Shown here: one piece after another, positions 33,241-40,969 of the stretch
How positions within the stretch are numbered: position 1 is the stretch's first letter
Layout: each line of letters begins with the position of its first letter
Source of the DNA: Bacillaceae bacterium JMAK1
GTDB taxonomy: Bacteria; Bacillota; Bacilli; Bacillales; Marinococcaceae
Assembly: GCA_012970285.1 (NCBI GenBank)
Contig: JIBW01000002.1
Location: 992,001 to 1,056,000, forward strand
Reading direction: 5' to 3'
DNA length: 64,000 bases
The notes under the pieces: generated by a model
The model's database searches: none
What the model saw: the letters and a program-made list of their open reading frames with translations, nothing else
Told to the model about the DNA's origin: nothing
Translations under genes and position numbers: made by a program

Positions 33241-34050
33241 CTACATTTTCTCAATAATTGCTGTAACTAACTTCATGAACTTGTCTTTGACATCCTCAGT
33301 CGTCTCAATAACTTCTTCGTGACTAAGAGGTTGATCTAATATACCTGCCGCTGCATTTGAGATGCATGAAATACCGAGCACTTTAATGTTTTGGTGACGT
33401 GCAACAATCACTTCTGGAACGGTACTCATGCCAACAGCATCCGCTCCGAGTGTACGGAACATCCGAACTTCGGCTGGCGTTTCATAGGTTGGTCCTGTTA
33501 CTGCAGCATAAACACCTTTTCTCAAAGTAAGTTGCTGCGCATCAGCCACTGAATCAGCTAACGTTTGCAGTTCTTGATCGTACGCTTCTGATAAGTCCGG
33601 GAAACGAGGTCCGACAGTTTCATCATTTGGACCAATTAGTGGGTGATTGTGCATAAAGTTAATGTGATCTTCAATGAGCATCAAATCACCAGGATTAAAT
33701 GACGTGTTCACGCCACCTGCAGCGTTACTTACGATAAGAGATTTAATGCCAAGCGCCGCCATCACACGAACAGGCAAGACAACGTCTTCCATCCCATACC
33801 CTTCGTAATAGTGAAAGCGTCCTTGCATCGCGATCACTGATTTCCCTGCAAGTGTCCCGATAACGAAACGTCCAGCATGGCCTGCTACTGTGGATGTTTT
33901 AAACCCTTTCATCTCATCGTACGGAAGAATAACGTCTGCTTCGATTTTATTGCCAAGCTCTCCTAGTCCTGAGCCTAATATGAGTGCAATTTCAGGTTGT
34001 ACATCTGTTGCGTTGCGGATAATTTCAACATTTTCTTGGATTAATGACAT
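33241..34050 (-). CDS. punA: Purine-nucleoside phosphorylase (trimeric type)
   Basis: Splits purine nucleosides with phosphate. The 269-residue length and motifs mark the trimeric (PNP/MTAP) type: LGSGLGEL, GHAGRF, GRFHYYEGY, SNAAGGV, TGPTYETPAEV and the substrate-specificity region SCISNAAAG. It follows deoB by 4 nt. Also called pupG or deoD2 in Bacillus. Confidence 0.95.
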   Translation of the reverse strand: MSLIQENVEIIRNATDVQPEIALILGSGLGELGNKIEADVILPYDEMKGFKTSTVAGHAGRFVIGTLAGKSVIAMQGRFHYYEGYGMEDVVLPVRVMAALGIKSLIVSNAAGGVNTSFNPGDLMLIEDHINFMHNHPLIGPNDETVGPRFPDLSEAYDQELQTLADSVADAQQLTLRKGVYAAVTGPTYETPAEVRMFRTLGADAVGMSTVPEVIVARHQNIKVLGISCISNAAAGILDQPLSHEEVIETTEDVKDKFMKLVTAIIEKM

Positions 34051-34054
34051 CTCT

Positions 34055-35248
34055 TTATTCTCCCTTCAGAGCCTGTAAGAAGCTCGTTCCGTACTTTGGC
34101 ATCGTTACAGAGAAGTTATCTGCAATCGTTGCTCCAACGTCTGCGAACGTGTCGCGTGTGCCAAGGTCATGGCCGACGTTCATTGACGGAGAATACGCAA
34201 GTAAAGGAACTTGTTCACGGGTATGATCGGTTCCTTTATACGTCGGATCATTCCCATGATCTGCCGTAATGAGAAGAAGATCGTCTTCACGTAACACCTC
34301 GAACAGCTCTGGTAACCTTGCATCAAACTCTTCAATCGCACGCCCATATCCTTCTGGGTCACGACGATGACCAAATAACGCATCAAAGTCAACGAGGTTC
34401 AAGAATGACATACCTGTGAAATCTTTGCTTGCTGAAAGAATGAGCTTGTCCATTCCATCCATATTCGATGACGTTCTCATGCGATCATTCACACCTTCAC
34501 CATCAAAAATGTCATCGATTTTGCCAATTGCTTGAGACGTAATGCCCGCCTCATCAAGTGCATTCATAACGGTCGGTTCAAATGGCTTTAATGCATAGTC
34601 ATGGCGATTTGATGTTCGCGTAAACGACCCTACATCTCCGACAAATGGCCTTGCAATAATTCGACCGAGCATATATGGCTCATCAAGCGTCATTGCTCGT
34701 GCTTTTAGACAAATATCATAAAGCTCATCAATTGGAACGACCGATTCGTGAGCAGCAATTTGTAAAACAGAATCTGCTGACGTATAGACAATCAATGCGC
34801 CCGTTTCAACGTGCTCTTCTCCAAGCTCTTCAAGTATCTCTGTTCCTGAAGCGACTTTATTGCCGATGACTTTTCGACCGGTCTCTTGTTCTAATTGATC
34901 GATAAGCTGTTTAGGAAATCCATCGGGGAACGTTCGGAACGGCTTATCAATATAAAGCCCCATTAGCTCCCAATGTCCTGTCATTGTATCTTTACTTTTA
35001 GAAAGCTCATTCATCTTGCCGTAATAAGCTAAAGGTTCTGTAGTAGGCATGAGTTTTGGTCCTTGTTTTAGGTTGCCCAACCCTAACTTGTTCAGGTGAG
35101 GAATGTCCAGACCGTCTAGTTTGTTTACAATTGCTCCTAGCGTATCTGAACCTTCATCACCGTACTCCAAAGCATCTGGACCATTGCCAATGCCAAGTGA
35201 ATCCATAACGACTAAAAATATACGATTATAAGGATGGTTAGACGTCAT
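34055..35248 (-). CDS. deoB: Phosphopentomutase
   Basis: Interconverts (deoxy)ribose 1- and 5-phosphate. The 397 residues show the alkaline-phosphatase-like metal sites VVMDSLGIG near the N-terminus and [18 protein letters not shown] near the C-terminus. The start overlaps the xerD stop as ATGA, so deoB is coupled to xerD. The order xerD-deoB-punA is that of B. subtilis ripX-drm-punA. Confidence 0.96.
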   Translation of the reverse strand: MTSNHPYNRIFLVVMDSLGIGNGPDALEYGDEGSDTLGAIVNKLDGLDIPHLNKLGLGNLKQGPKLMPTTEPLAYYGKMNELSKSKDTMTGHWELMGLYIDKPFRTFPDGFPKQLIDQLEQETGRKVIGNKVASGTEILEELGEEHVETGALIVYTSADSVLQIAAHESVVPIDELYDICLKARAMTLDEPYMLGRIIARPFVGDVGSFTRTSNRHDYALKPFEPTVMNALDEAGITSQAIGKIDDIFDGEGVNDRMRTSSNMDGMDKLILSASKDFTGMSFLNLVDFDALFGHRRDPEGYGRAIEEFDARLPELFEVLREDDLLLITADHGNDPTYKGTDHTREQVPLLAYSPSMNVGHDLGTRDTFADVGATIADNFSVTMPKYGTSFLQALKGE

Positions 35249-36177
35249 TTATTATCTTCCTTTCCTTTTGCTCTAGGGTGGTAATGACTGTATACATCAC
35301 GTAGATGTTTGTTGGAGATGTGCGTGTAGATTTGTGTAGTCGTAATATCAGCATGTCCTAGCATTTCTTGTACGACTCTTAAATCGGCACCGTTTTCAAT
35401 AAGATGCGTCGCAAAGGAGTGTCTTAGCGTATGAGGGGTTACGTCTTTATAAATGCTAGCTTCAGTGGCATTTTTCTTTAAGATCTTCCAAAATCCTTGC
35501 CGACTTAAGCGGTTGCCTTGTCGATTCAAAAATAACGTTTCTTCGCTCAATTTTTTCAAGAGCGTCGGACGTAAGTGTTGTAAGTAACGGTCAATTGCGT
35601 TCATTGCCGGTTGACCAAGAGGTACAATTCGCTCTTTATTCCCTTTTCCGATGCAGCGAACAAAGCCTAAATCAAGATTGATATCATCCAATTTAAGATC
35701 GCAAAGTTCTGTTACTCTCATTCCCGTGCCATACATGAGCTCAAACATTGCGACATCGCGGTCTTTGTATTTCGTTTTCGTATTCTCGGCATTATGAATA
35801 AGACGCTCAACCTCAACGATCGACAAAACGACCGGAAGTTTTCTTCCCGATCTTGGCGATTCAATCAAATCCGATGGATCGTGCATCGCAACACGCTCTC
35901 GCAGTAGAAATTGATGAAAAGAGCGAATTGAAGATAACATCCTCGCGAGCGAAGTCGGAGTTCTACCCTCTGTTCTTAACGTATATAAGTAATCCAAAAT
36001 ATGACTACGCTTAATGTCTGTCCAACTTGTAAGCTGGTGTGTATCATAAACGTACTGTTTATAACTCATCAAGTCTCGTTCATAAGCCGATAGTGTGTTT
36101 TTTGAATGTCCCCGCTCAACGAGGCAATAATGTAAAAAATCGTGTATAGGGTCGTCCATTGCCAATGATTGCACCAA
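35245..36177 (-). CDS. xerD: Site-specific tyrosine recombinase XerD
   Basis: With a partner recombinase resolves chromosome dimers at dif. The 310 residues contain the SAM-like N-terminal core-binding domain and the catalytic domain with Arg in [16 protein letters not shown] (H-x-x-R), [14 protein letters not shown] with the final Tyr. The exact start is open: the TTG at 36177, the following GTG or the ATG six codons on; a GAGGTGAG site overlaps the yqzK stop. It follows yqzK without a gap. Confidence 0.94.
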   Translation of the reverse strand: MVQSLAMDDPIHDFLHYCLVERGHSKNTLSAYERDLMSYKQYVYDTHQLTSWTDIKRSHILDYLYTLRTEGRTPTSLARMLSSIRSFHQFLLRERVAMHDPSDLIESPRSGRKLPVVLSIVEVERLIHNAENTKTKYKDRDVAMFELMYGTGMRVTELCDLKLDDINLDLGFVRCIGKGNKERIVPLGQPAMNAIDRYLQHLRPTLLKKLSEETLFLNRQGNRLSRQGFWKILKKNATEASIYKDVTPHTLRHSFATHLIENGADLRVVQEMLGHADITTTQIYTHISNKHLRDVYSHYHPRAKGKEDNK

Positions 36178-36405
36178 CTACTCACCTCTTTGCCAAAAGT
36201 GCCATAATCGCTCTCGAAACGTAATGTCTCCTTCACTCATATTTTCGAACACTTTAATGGCATTTCCCTCAGGCGTATCATAGCGTTGATCCCCTTGATA
36301 TTCAGCCATTAAAAACAGGATACCATAGTAAAAGAAAGCTGTGCACGCAACAAAAACAATTAAAATTTTGCAACCATTCCAAATCGCTTCAAATCGAGAC
36401 AACAT
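36178..36405 (-). CDS. yqzK: YqzK-family (DUF4227) small membrane protein
   Basis: A 75-residue protein with one N-terminal membrane segment (about 12-33) and a short charged tail ending in HFWQRGE. Size, topology and position between fur and xerD match B. subtilis YqzK. Function unknown. Confidence 0.8.
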   Translation of the reverse strand: MLSRFEAIWNGCKILIVFVACTAFFYYGILFLMAEYQGDQRYDTPEGNAIKVFENMSEGDITFRERLWHFWQRGE

Positions 36406-36478
36406 GAACGTTCCTCCTCAAAACTCTACTTTGTCCCATCTTATGCCGAGGAAAGGAAGAACTATACGTGTTCAAACA

Positions 36479-36515
36479 GAAAAAAGCTGCATTCATAACT
36501 ATATGAATACAGCTT
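36479..36515 (-). terminator. Intrinsic terminator after fur
   Basis: Stem AAGCTG-ATTCATA and TATGAAT-CAGCTT with a six-T run on the minus strand, at the fur stop. Confidence 0.8.
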
Positions 36516-37008
36516 ACAGTTGGTCGACAGTTTGTCTTCCGGTTTCTTCATTTGTTGAGTCTTTCTCATGTTGACATTTGCTACATACCCCGTGGAATGT
36601 AAGACGGTGATCTTTAATCTTAAATTGCCATTCACGTTCTACTTTCACTTCAACTTCTCCGAGTAAATCTTCTTCTATCTCAGATACGACTCCACATTGA
36701 ATGCAGACGAGATGATGGTGAGAATGATTTGCACCTTCTTTGCGCAAATCGTAACGTGACACGCCATCTCCGAAGTTAATTTTATCGACAATCTCAAGTT
36801 CGTTTAGTAATTCAAGCGTACGATACACGGTCGCTAAACCAATTTCAGGTGCTTTATCTTTAACGAGTAAGTATACATCCTCTGCACTTAAATGGTCTTC
36901 TTCGTTCTCAAGCAACACTTCAACAGTTGCTTCTCTTTGGGGCGTCAACTTATAACTTTGAGAATGCAACTGCTTCTTGATATAGTCCATGCGTTCTTTC
37001 ACAGCCAT
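36514..37008 (-). CDS. fur: Ferric uptake regulator Fur
   Basis: An iron-responsive repressor of 164 residues. The winged helix is QSYKLTPQREATVEVLL and SAEDVYLLVKDKAPEIGLATVYRTL; the metal site HSHHHLVC and the zinc cysteines CIQC and CSKC are intact, and SRYDLRKEG follows. Motifs match B. subtilis Fur closely, more than its relatives PerR and Zur. It has a sigma-A promoter of consensus quality with Fur-like and PerR-like boxes upstream. The start follows GGGGGAG. Confidence 0.95.
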   Translation of the reverse strand: MAVKERMDYIKKQLHSQSYKLTPQREATVEVLLENEEDHLSAEDVYLLVKDKAPEIGLATVYRTLELLNELEIVDKINFGDGVSRYDLRKEGANHSHHHLVCIQCGVVSEIEEDLLGEVEVKVEREWQFKIKDHRLTFHGVCSKCQHEKDSTNEETGRQTVDQL

Positions 37009-37034
37009 AATCTCCCCCCTTGAGGTCTTTCATA

Positions 37035-37063
37035 ATTATATGATTGATCTTATTTCGTGTCAA
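37035..37063 (-). promoter_or_regulatory. Sigma-A promoter of fur
   Basis: Minus-strand TTGACA (37058-37063), 17-bp spacer, TATAAT (37035-37040). Both elements equal the consensus. The -10 ends 26 bp before the fur ATG. Confidence 0.85.
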
Positions 37064-37067
37064 TACT

Positions 37068-37088
37068 AAACGATAATCATTATCGTTT
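37068..37088. promoter_or_regulatory. Fur-box-like palindrome upstream of fur
   Basis: AAACGATAATCATTATCGTTT is a perfect 21-bp palindrome. Its core CGATAATCATTATCG matches the 7-1-7 Fur box TGATAATNATTATCA except at the two ends. It is 5 bp upstream of the fur -35 box. Confidence 0.6.
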
Positions 37089-37093
37089 TCATG

Positions 37094-37108
37094 TAATAAT
37101 CATTATAA
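37094..37108. promoter_or_regulatory. PerR-box-like site upstream of fur
   Basis: TAATAATCATTATAA differs from the PerR box TTATAATNATTATAA at one position, and from the Fur box at two. It lies 23 bp (centre to centre) from the Fur-like palindrome. Confidence 0.5.
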
Positions 37109-37125
37109 ACTAATAACCGATATAA

Positions 37126-37773
37126 TTAAACAACATTTTCAGTCACCCACGATAGTAATGTTGGTGACAGGAATGCTTCGATTGCACTTGCACTTGCAAG
37201 CAAGACAACAGCGACAAGTAAAAACAAGCACATCCGAAAGAAATGTGGAAAGATTGGTTCCTGACGCTGGACTTTCATAAATTGTTGACGAATGAGACGA
37301 AACGAAAACGCAACACTCATAACGGCAACGATAATCATCACTGGAACGACGATTAAATTTTGTGGCAGAACACTAACGAGTGATAATGAAAAACCAGGGA
37401 CCCCCATCTGATTAACGAGAAAACCTACGGTAAAACCGATCGCCATTCCTTTTAAAAACAATAACAATAAAATGAGTGGTGAACCAATGACAGACAGCCC
37501 AAGAATAAACATCAATCCAATGTATTTCACATTATACATCAAACTCTCCCAGAACAAATCACGATCAGCCGTTACTTGACCATCACCGACTTGTCCGAAA
37601 AACTGTTGTAAATAAATGAACAAGTCATCTTTTTGAGACAAGCTTAAACTATTAACAACAACAGCGCCAAAGATAATGCCTGTGAAAAACAAGACGGCTA
37701 AAAACACATACAACGAACGGTATTCAGCTACGTGCATATATACTTGACGCTCTACAAATTGTCTAAATTTCAT
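37126..37773 (-). CDS. spoIIM: Stage II sporulation protein M
   Basis: A 215-residue protein with several membrane segments that takes part in the septal peptidoglycan remodelling and engulfment complex (SpoIIDMP). It shows an N-terminal segment (SLYVFLAVLFFTGIIFGAVV), a LFLKGMAIGFTVGFLV segment and the SVLPQNLIVVP motif, followed by two more segments. The ribosome site GGAGG lies in the 3' arm of the nudF terminator hairpin. Position between nudF and fur is as in B. subtilis. Confidence 0.94.
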   Translation of the reverse strand: MKFRQFVERQVYMHVAEYRSLYVFLAVLFFTGIIFGAVVVNSLSLSQKDDLFIYLQQFFGQVGDGQVTADRDLFWESLMYNVKYIGLMFILGLSVIGSPLILLLLFLKGMAIGFTVGFLVNQMGVPGFSLSLVSVLPQNLIVVPVMIIVAVMSVAFSFRLIRQQFMKVQRQEPIFPHFFRMCLFLLVAVVLLASASAIEAFLSPTLLSWVTENVV

Positions 37774-37775
37774 AT

Positions 37776-37815
37776 AAAAAACCTCCTCATACCATTACTT
37801 GAACGTATGAGAAGG
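37776..37815 (-). terminator. Terminator hairpin of nudF containing the spoIIM ribosome site
   Basis: Arms CCTCCTCATAC (37782-37792) and GTATGAGAAGG (37805-37815) pair at 10 of 11 positions; a six-T run follows on the minus strand. The 3' arm carries GGAGG, the ribosome site of spoIIM. Confidence 0.75.
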
Positions 37816-37824
37816 CTCATAGAT

Positions 37825-38373
37825 TTATGACTTGTCTGCTAGATTCTCTCTGGCAAACAATTGCAGTAAACTGTATGCGGTTTTTGCGTCATTGAATTTC
37901 CCTTGTAGCGCAAACTGAATCGCTTCTTCCTTTTGCCACATCTCAATTTCTAGAAATTCATCTTCATCGGTATTCGATTCACCTGTCGAAACATCTTCTG
38001 CTAGATAAATATGAATAAACTCATCTGCAAAACCTGGAGACGTATAAAAGCCACCGATGTCAATGAGGCGTGATGCACTGTACCCTGTCTCTTCCTTTAA
38101 TTCACGCTTTGCCGTCTCAAGAGGGTCTTCACCCGCTTCTTTTTTGCCTGCTGGAATTTCTAGCAAGGTTTGTTCACTTGCTTTACGGTATTGACGGATG
38201 AGAGGAATTGTTCCTTCTGGGGTCACTGCTAACACAGCCACTGCCCCTGGGTGCTTAATGACTTCTCGTTTTGAGATTGAATCATCTGGAAGCGTAACGT
38301 CGTGAACTTCAAGCGTTATGACTCTACCTTCAAACACCGTTTCTTTCTTCACCGTTTTTTCTGTCAGGTCCAT
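37825..38373 (-). CDS. nudF: ADP-ribose pyrophosphatase (Nudix)
   Basis: Hydrolyses ADP-ribose to AMP and ribose phosphate. The 182 residues hold the Nudix box, with GEDPLETAKRELKEETG near the middle (catalytic REL and EE), and substrate segments IPLIRQYRKASEQTLLEIPAG and FYTSPGFADE. The start is the ATG at 38373 behind GGAGGC, nineteen codons inside the longest frame. It is next to spoIIM, as yqkG/nudF is in B. subtilis. Confidence 0.94.
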   Translation of the reverse strand: MDLTEKTVKKETVFEGRVITLEVHDVTLPDDSISKREVIKHPGAVAVLAVTPEGTIPLIRQYRKASEQTLLEIPAGKKEAGEDPLETAKRELKEETGYSASRLIDIGGFYTSPGFADEFIHIYLAEDVSTGESNTDEDEFLEIEMWQKEEAIQFALQGKFNDAKTAYSLLQLFARENLADKS

Positions 38374-38452
38374 CGACTCGCCTCCATATATACGTATAAT
38401 CAATAATTCCTTTGCATATGACTGTACCACAACGGTTGTATAGGAGGTACAA

Positions 38453-38590
38453 ATGAAAATTTACGTAGATCAAGACCGTGTTATTTTACAAGGAAAAAGC
38501 TGGCAAGTTCTTCATATGATTAAACACTATGAAAAACATTTTACTACAGTAAAAGAATGGTCTGATGCGATGCAACAACTCAAACGTTAA
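38453..38590 (+). CDS. mciZ: MciZ-like mother-cell inhibitor of FtsZ
   Basis: A 45-residue peptide, MKIYVDQDRV followed by ILQGKSWQVLHMIKHYEKHF and TTVKEWSDAM. It shares with B. subtilis MciZ (40 residues) the pattern V-x-L-x-GK-x-W, K-x-Y near the middle, F and VK-x-W. MciZ binds FtsZ and blocks Z-ring formation in the mother cell. GGAGG precedes ATG by five bases. Position beside nudF is consistent. CATATGAC with GTATAAT 14 bp before is a weak sigma-E-like promoter. It overlaps the convergent ResA-like stop by 4 bp. Confidence 0.75.
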   Translation: MKIYVDQDRVILQGKSWQVLHMIKHYEKHFTTVKEWSDAMQQLKR

Positions 38591-39135
38591 GCCGTACGTT
38601 GGTCAATAAATGGGGTGATTCTTCGCTCAACCATTTCATCGGTTAATTCACCGACAATAATATCAACAATTACTCCATCTTCATTAATTAAGTACGTCGT
38701 CGGTAATGCTTGAAGTGGATACGTCGCTAGAAACTCTCCATCATAATCCATTAAAATTGGCATCTCAACCGGATGTTCGTCTAAAAACTCAAACGCGTTG
38801 TCAATTTGGCGCTCGTATGTCGTCATATTAACAGCAAGTACGACCACACCATCGTCTTTATATGATGTGTGCATCTCACTTAATAACGGTAATTCTTCAA
38901 TACAAGGTTCACACCAAGAAGCCCATAGGTTCAAAATCACAAACTGATCTTCTTGATCTTTTAGACTCATTTTCTCGCCTTCTACATCGCCTCGTTCTAA
39001 CGTAAAGTCAGGTGCTTGCATTCCTTGGTTGACACCAACGGGAGGAGACGATACATTTTCATAGATGATACTTAAACTAACAACTGCGGCAATCGCTACC
39101 GCAGCAATCGTTAACCATTTTCGTATTTTCAACAT
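38587..39135 (-). CDS. resA: ResA-like membrane-anchored thioredoxin
   Basis: A 182-residue thiol-disulfide oxidoreductase with one N-terminal membrane anchor (about 7-25) and an extracytoplasmic thioredoxin fold. The active site is WCEPC (Cys75, Cys78), the same four-residue spacing and sequence as ResA; the cis-Pro region ALPTTYLIN follows. ResA keeps apocytochrome c cysteines reduced for haem attachment. In B. subtilis resA heads resABCDE; here it is detached from resBCDE by about 22 kb. Identity as ResA is likely, but related anchors (StoA-like) have similar sequences. Start ATG 39135 follows GAGGTG. Confidence 0.78.
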   Translation of the reverse strand: MLKIRKWLTIAAVAIAAVVSLSIIYENVSSPPVGVNQGMQAPDFTLERGDVEGEKMSLKDQEDQFVILNLWASWCEPCIEELPLLSEMHTSYKDDGVVVLAVNMTTYERQIDNAFEFLDEHPVEMPILMDYDGEFLATYPLQALPTTYLINEDGVIVDIIVGELTDEMVERRITPFIDQRTA

Positions 39136-39188
39136 TTTCACCTCGAATTGAATACCTTTTTTCTGATTTGGAAGGAGAAACCATTATT

Positions 39189-40010
39189 ATGTCTGTTTGG
39201 GAAGCGATTATTTTTGGAATTGTACAAGGTCTAACTGAGTTTTTACCGATTTCAAGTACTGCACACCTCGTCATTTTGCAATTTATCTTTGGCACGAACT
39301 TCGAAGGTCTTACGTTCGAAATCTTGCTCCACATTGCCTCAATGCTTGCGGTCGTTATCTTTTTCCGTAAAGATATCTTGGCAATTGTGACTGGATCGCT
39401 TCGTTTCATCACGGAACGAAAAGCACAAGACAGACCAGCATTTCTATTTGCTCTTTACTTAGTCATTGCAACAGGTATTACTGGAGTGCTTGGTCTTATA
39501 CTAGAAGATTATGCTGACCAATTTCTAAAAACACCATTTGTTTTAGGTAGCGCGTTACTATTAACGGGTATCTTTCTTCTCGTAATCGAAAGAATTAAGT
39601 ACAAACATACACGTGGATTTAATGAAATGAACTTCATTGACTCCATTGTTATTGGTCTTGCGCAAACACTTGCTGTTATCCCTGGAATTTCCCGTTCAGG
39701 GTCAACATTAATTACGGGTCTTGCACTTGGGCTTGAAAAGAAAACAGCCGTTCGCTTTTCATTCTTACTATCAATTCCTGTAATTTTAGGATCATCCGTC
39801 CTTGCAATTCGAGACTTATTTAGTGGTGGTATGGAAGGCGCTGGAACATTATCGCTCATCGTAGCATTCCTTGTCACGTTTATCTTCTCAATTATCGGTA
39901 TTAAATGGCTTATCGGCTGGCTTGAGAAGAGTAAATTATACTACTTTGCAATTTACTGTTTTGCACTAGCGATCTTTGTATTTATCTTCTTAGATCCTTC
40001 TCACGTATAA
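39189..40010 (+). CDS. uppP: Undecaprenyl-diphosphatase UppP (BacA)
   Basis: Recycles the lipid carrier undecaprenyl pyrophosphate and gives bacitracin resistance. The 273 residues include the catalytic motifs IVQGLTEFLPISSTAHL near the N-terminus and PGISRSGSTLITGLALG near the middle, with seven or eight membrane segments. Start ATG 39189; GGAAGGAG lies 11 bases upstream, and an in-frame earlier start is possible. A strong terminator follows. Confidence 0.95.
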   Translation: MSVWEAIIFGIVQGLTEFLPISSTAHLVILQFIFGTNFEGLTFEILLHIASMLAVVIFFRKDILAIVTGSLRFITERKAQDRPAFLFALYLVIATGITGVLGLILEDYADQFLKTPFVLGSALLLTGIFLLVIERIKYKHTRGFNEMNFIDSIVIGLAQTLAVIPGISRSGSTLITGLALGLEKKTAVRFSFLLSIPVILGSSVLAIRDLFSGGMEGAGTLSLIVAFLVTFIFSIIGIKWLIGWLEKSKLYYFAIYCFALAIFVFIFLDPSHV

Positions 40011-40085
40011 GTACTTTTACGATAACGACCACTACGTGTCTTGTCAAAGGCATACACGTGAATCTTCGATGTGTCATCAATTGTT

Positions 40086-40116
40086 CACACCTTACACCGT
40101 GTAAGGTGTGTTTTTC
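40086..40116 (+). terminator. Intrinsic terminator after uppP
   Basis: CACACCTTACAC/GTGTAAGGTGTG (40086-40110) followed by TTTTTCTTTT. Confidence 0.85.
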
Positions 40117-40191
40117 TTTTCACGCAAGTCGAACTTTTCATTTCCAAGCAAACTATCGATTCATGATCTATGCAAATAGTCGAACCTACGT

Positions 40192-40197
40192 TATAAT
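40192..40197 (+). promoter_or_regulatory. Probable -10 box of the xpt transcript
   Basis: TATAAT lies 26 bp upstream of the purine aptamer. The sequence 17 bp before it (TATGCA) is a poor -35, so the promoter is only partly supported. Confidence 0.4.
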
Positions 40198-40222
40198 GCG
40201 TTAATACTTGATATACAAACCG

Positions 40223-40346
40223 CTCGTATAATCGCAAGGATTGGCTTGCAAGTTTCTACCGGAAGACCGTAATCTTCCGACTACGAGTGAATCGTGATGC
40301 ATACAATTGTGCCCCACGTTCACTCGTTGTGAGCGTGGGGTTTTTA
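40223..40346 (+). promoter_or_regulatory. Purine riboswitch, guanine-type
   Basis: The aptamer (40223-40287) has P1 CTCGTA/TACGAG and the conserved core TATAATCGC, GATTGGC, AGTTTCTACC and CGACTACGAG. A C precedes TACGAG at the ligand-pairing position, as in guanine or hypoxanthine sensing. The expression platform shows two exclusive folds: ACGAGTGAA (40283-40291) can pair with TTCACTCGT (40319-40327) as an antiterminator, or CCCCACG (40312-40318) pairs with CGTGGGG (40334-40340) followed by TTTTT as a terminator. Guanine should lock P1 and end transcription of xpt and the permease gene. Confidence 0.93.
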
Positions 40347-40375
40347 GTCGCTATTAGGATTAGGGGGAGCATCAC

Positions 40376-40951
40376 ATGAGATTACTAGAAGAACGAATCG
40401 TCCAAGACGGACTTGTATTAGGATCCGGTGTCTTGAAGGTCGACACTTTTTTAAATCACCAAGTAGATCCACAATTAATGGAACAGATGGCAATTGAATG
40501 GAAGAAACGTCTAGAAGGCGTACCTGTAACGAAAATCGTTACGATTGAATCTTCTGGAATTGCTCCTGCACTTATGCTCGCAAAACTTTACGGCGTTGAA
40601 ATGGTTTTCGCGCGTAAACAAAAGTCGATTACGATGGATGACTCTGTCTACACGGCAGATGTGTATTCATTTACGAAACAAGTATCACGCACGATTACGA
40701 TTTCCAAACAATTCCTCTCAAGCGATGACCATGTTGTTCTCGTCGATGACTTTTTGGCGAACGGAGAAGCAGCCCTTGGCTTATGTGATGTTGTAGAACA
40801 AGCTGGTGCTTCGGTAAGTGCCATTGCAATTGTTATTGAGAAGTCCTTTCAACCAGGTCGTGAAAAACTCGACGATCGTAACTACCGTGTTGAATCACTT
40901 GCTAGAATTGATACACTTGAGATGGATCATATCGAATTTATTCACGAGTAA
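40376..40951 (+). CDS. xpt: Xanthine phosphoribosyltransferase
   Basis: Makes XMP from xanthine and PRPP. The 191 residues contain MRLLEERIVQDGLVLGSGVLKVDTFLNHQVDP at the start, as in the Xpt family, and the PRPP-binding loop VVLVDDFLANGEAALG near the middle. Start ATG 40376 behind GGGGGAG. It follows the purine riboswitch and precedes a base permease, as xpt precedes pbuX in B. subtilis. Confidence 0.95.
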   Translation: MRLLEERIVQDGLVLGSGVLKVDTFLNHQVDPQLMEQMAIEWKKRLEGVPVTKIVTIESSGIAPALMLAKLYGVEMVFARKQKSITMDDSVYTADVYSFTKQVSRTITISKQFLSSDDHVVLVDDFLANGEAALGLCDVVEQAGASVSAIAIVIEKSFQPGREKLDDRNYRVESLARIDTLEMDHIEFIHE

Positions 40952-40969
40952 AACGAAGGGGTTGTTTTT

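Noticed and set aside
39509-39877. Minus-strand 122-codon frame opposite uppP
   Set aside because: Shadow of uppP with no ribosome site.
40130-40185. Possible PurR boxes (two GTCGAAC copies) upstream of xpt
   Set aside because: The copies are direct repeats 51 bp apart rather than the inverted pair with short spacing seen at PurR sites.
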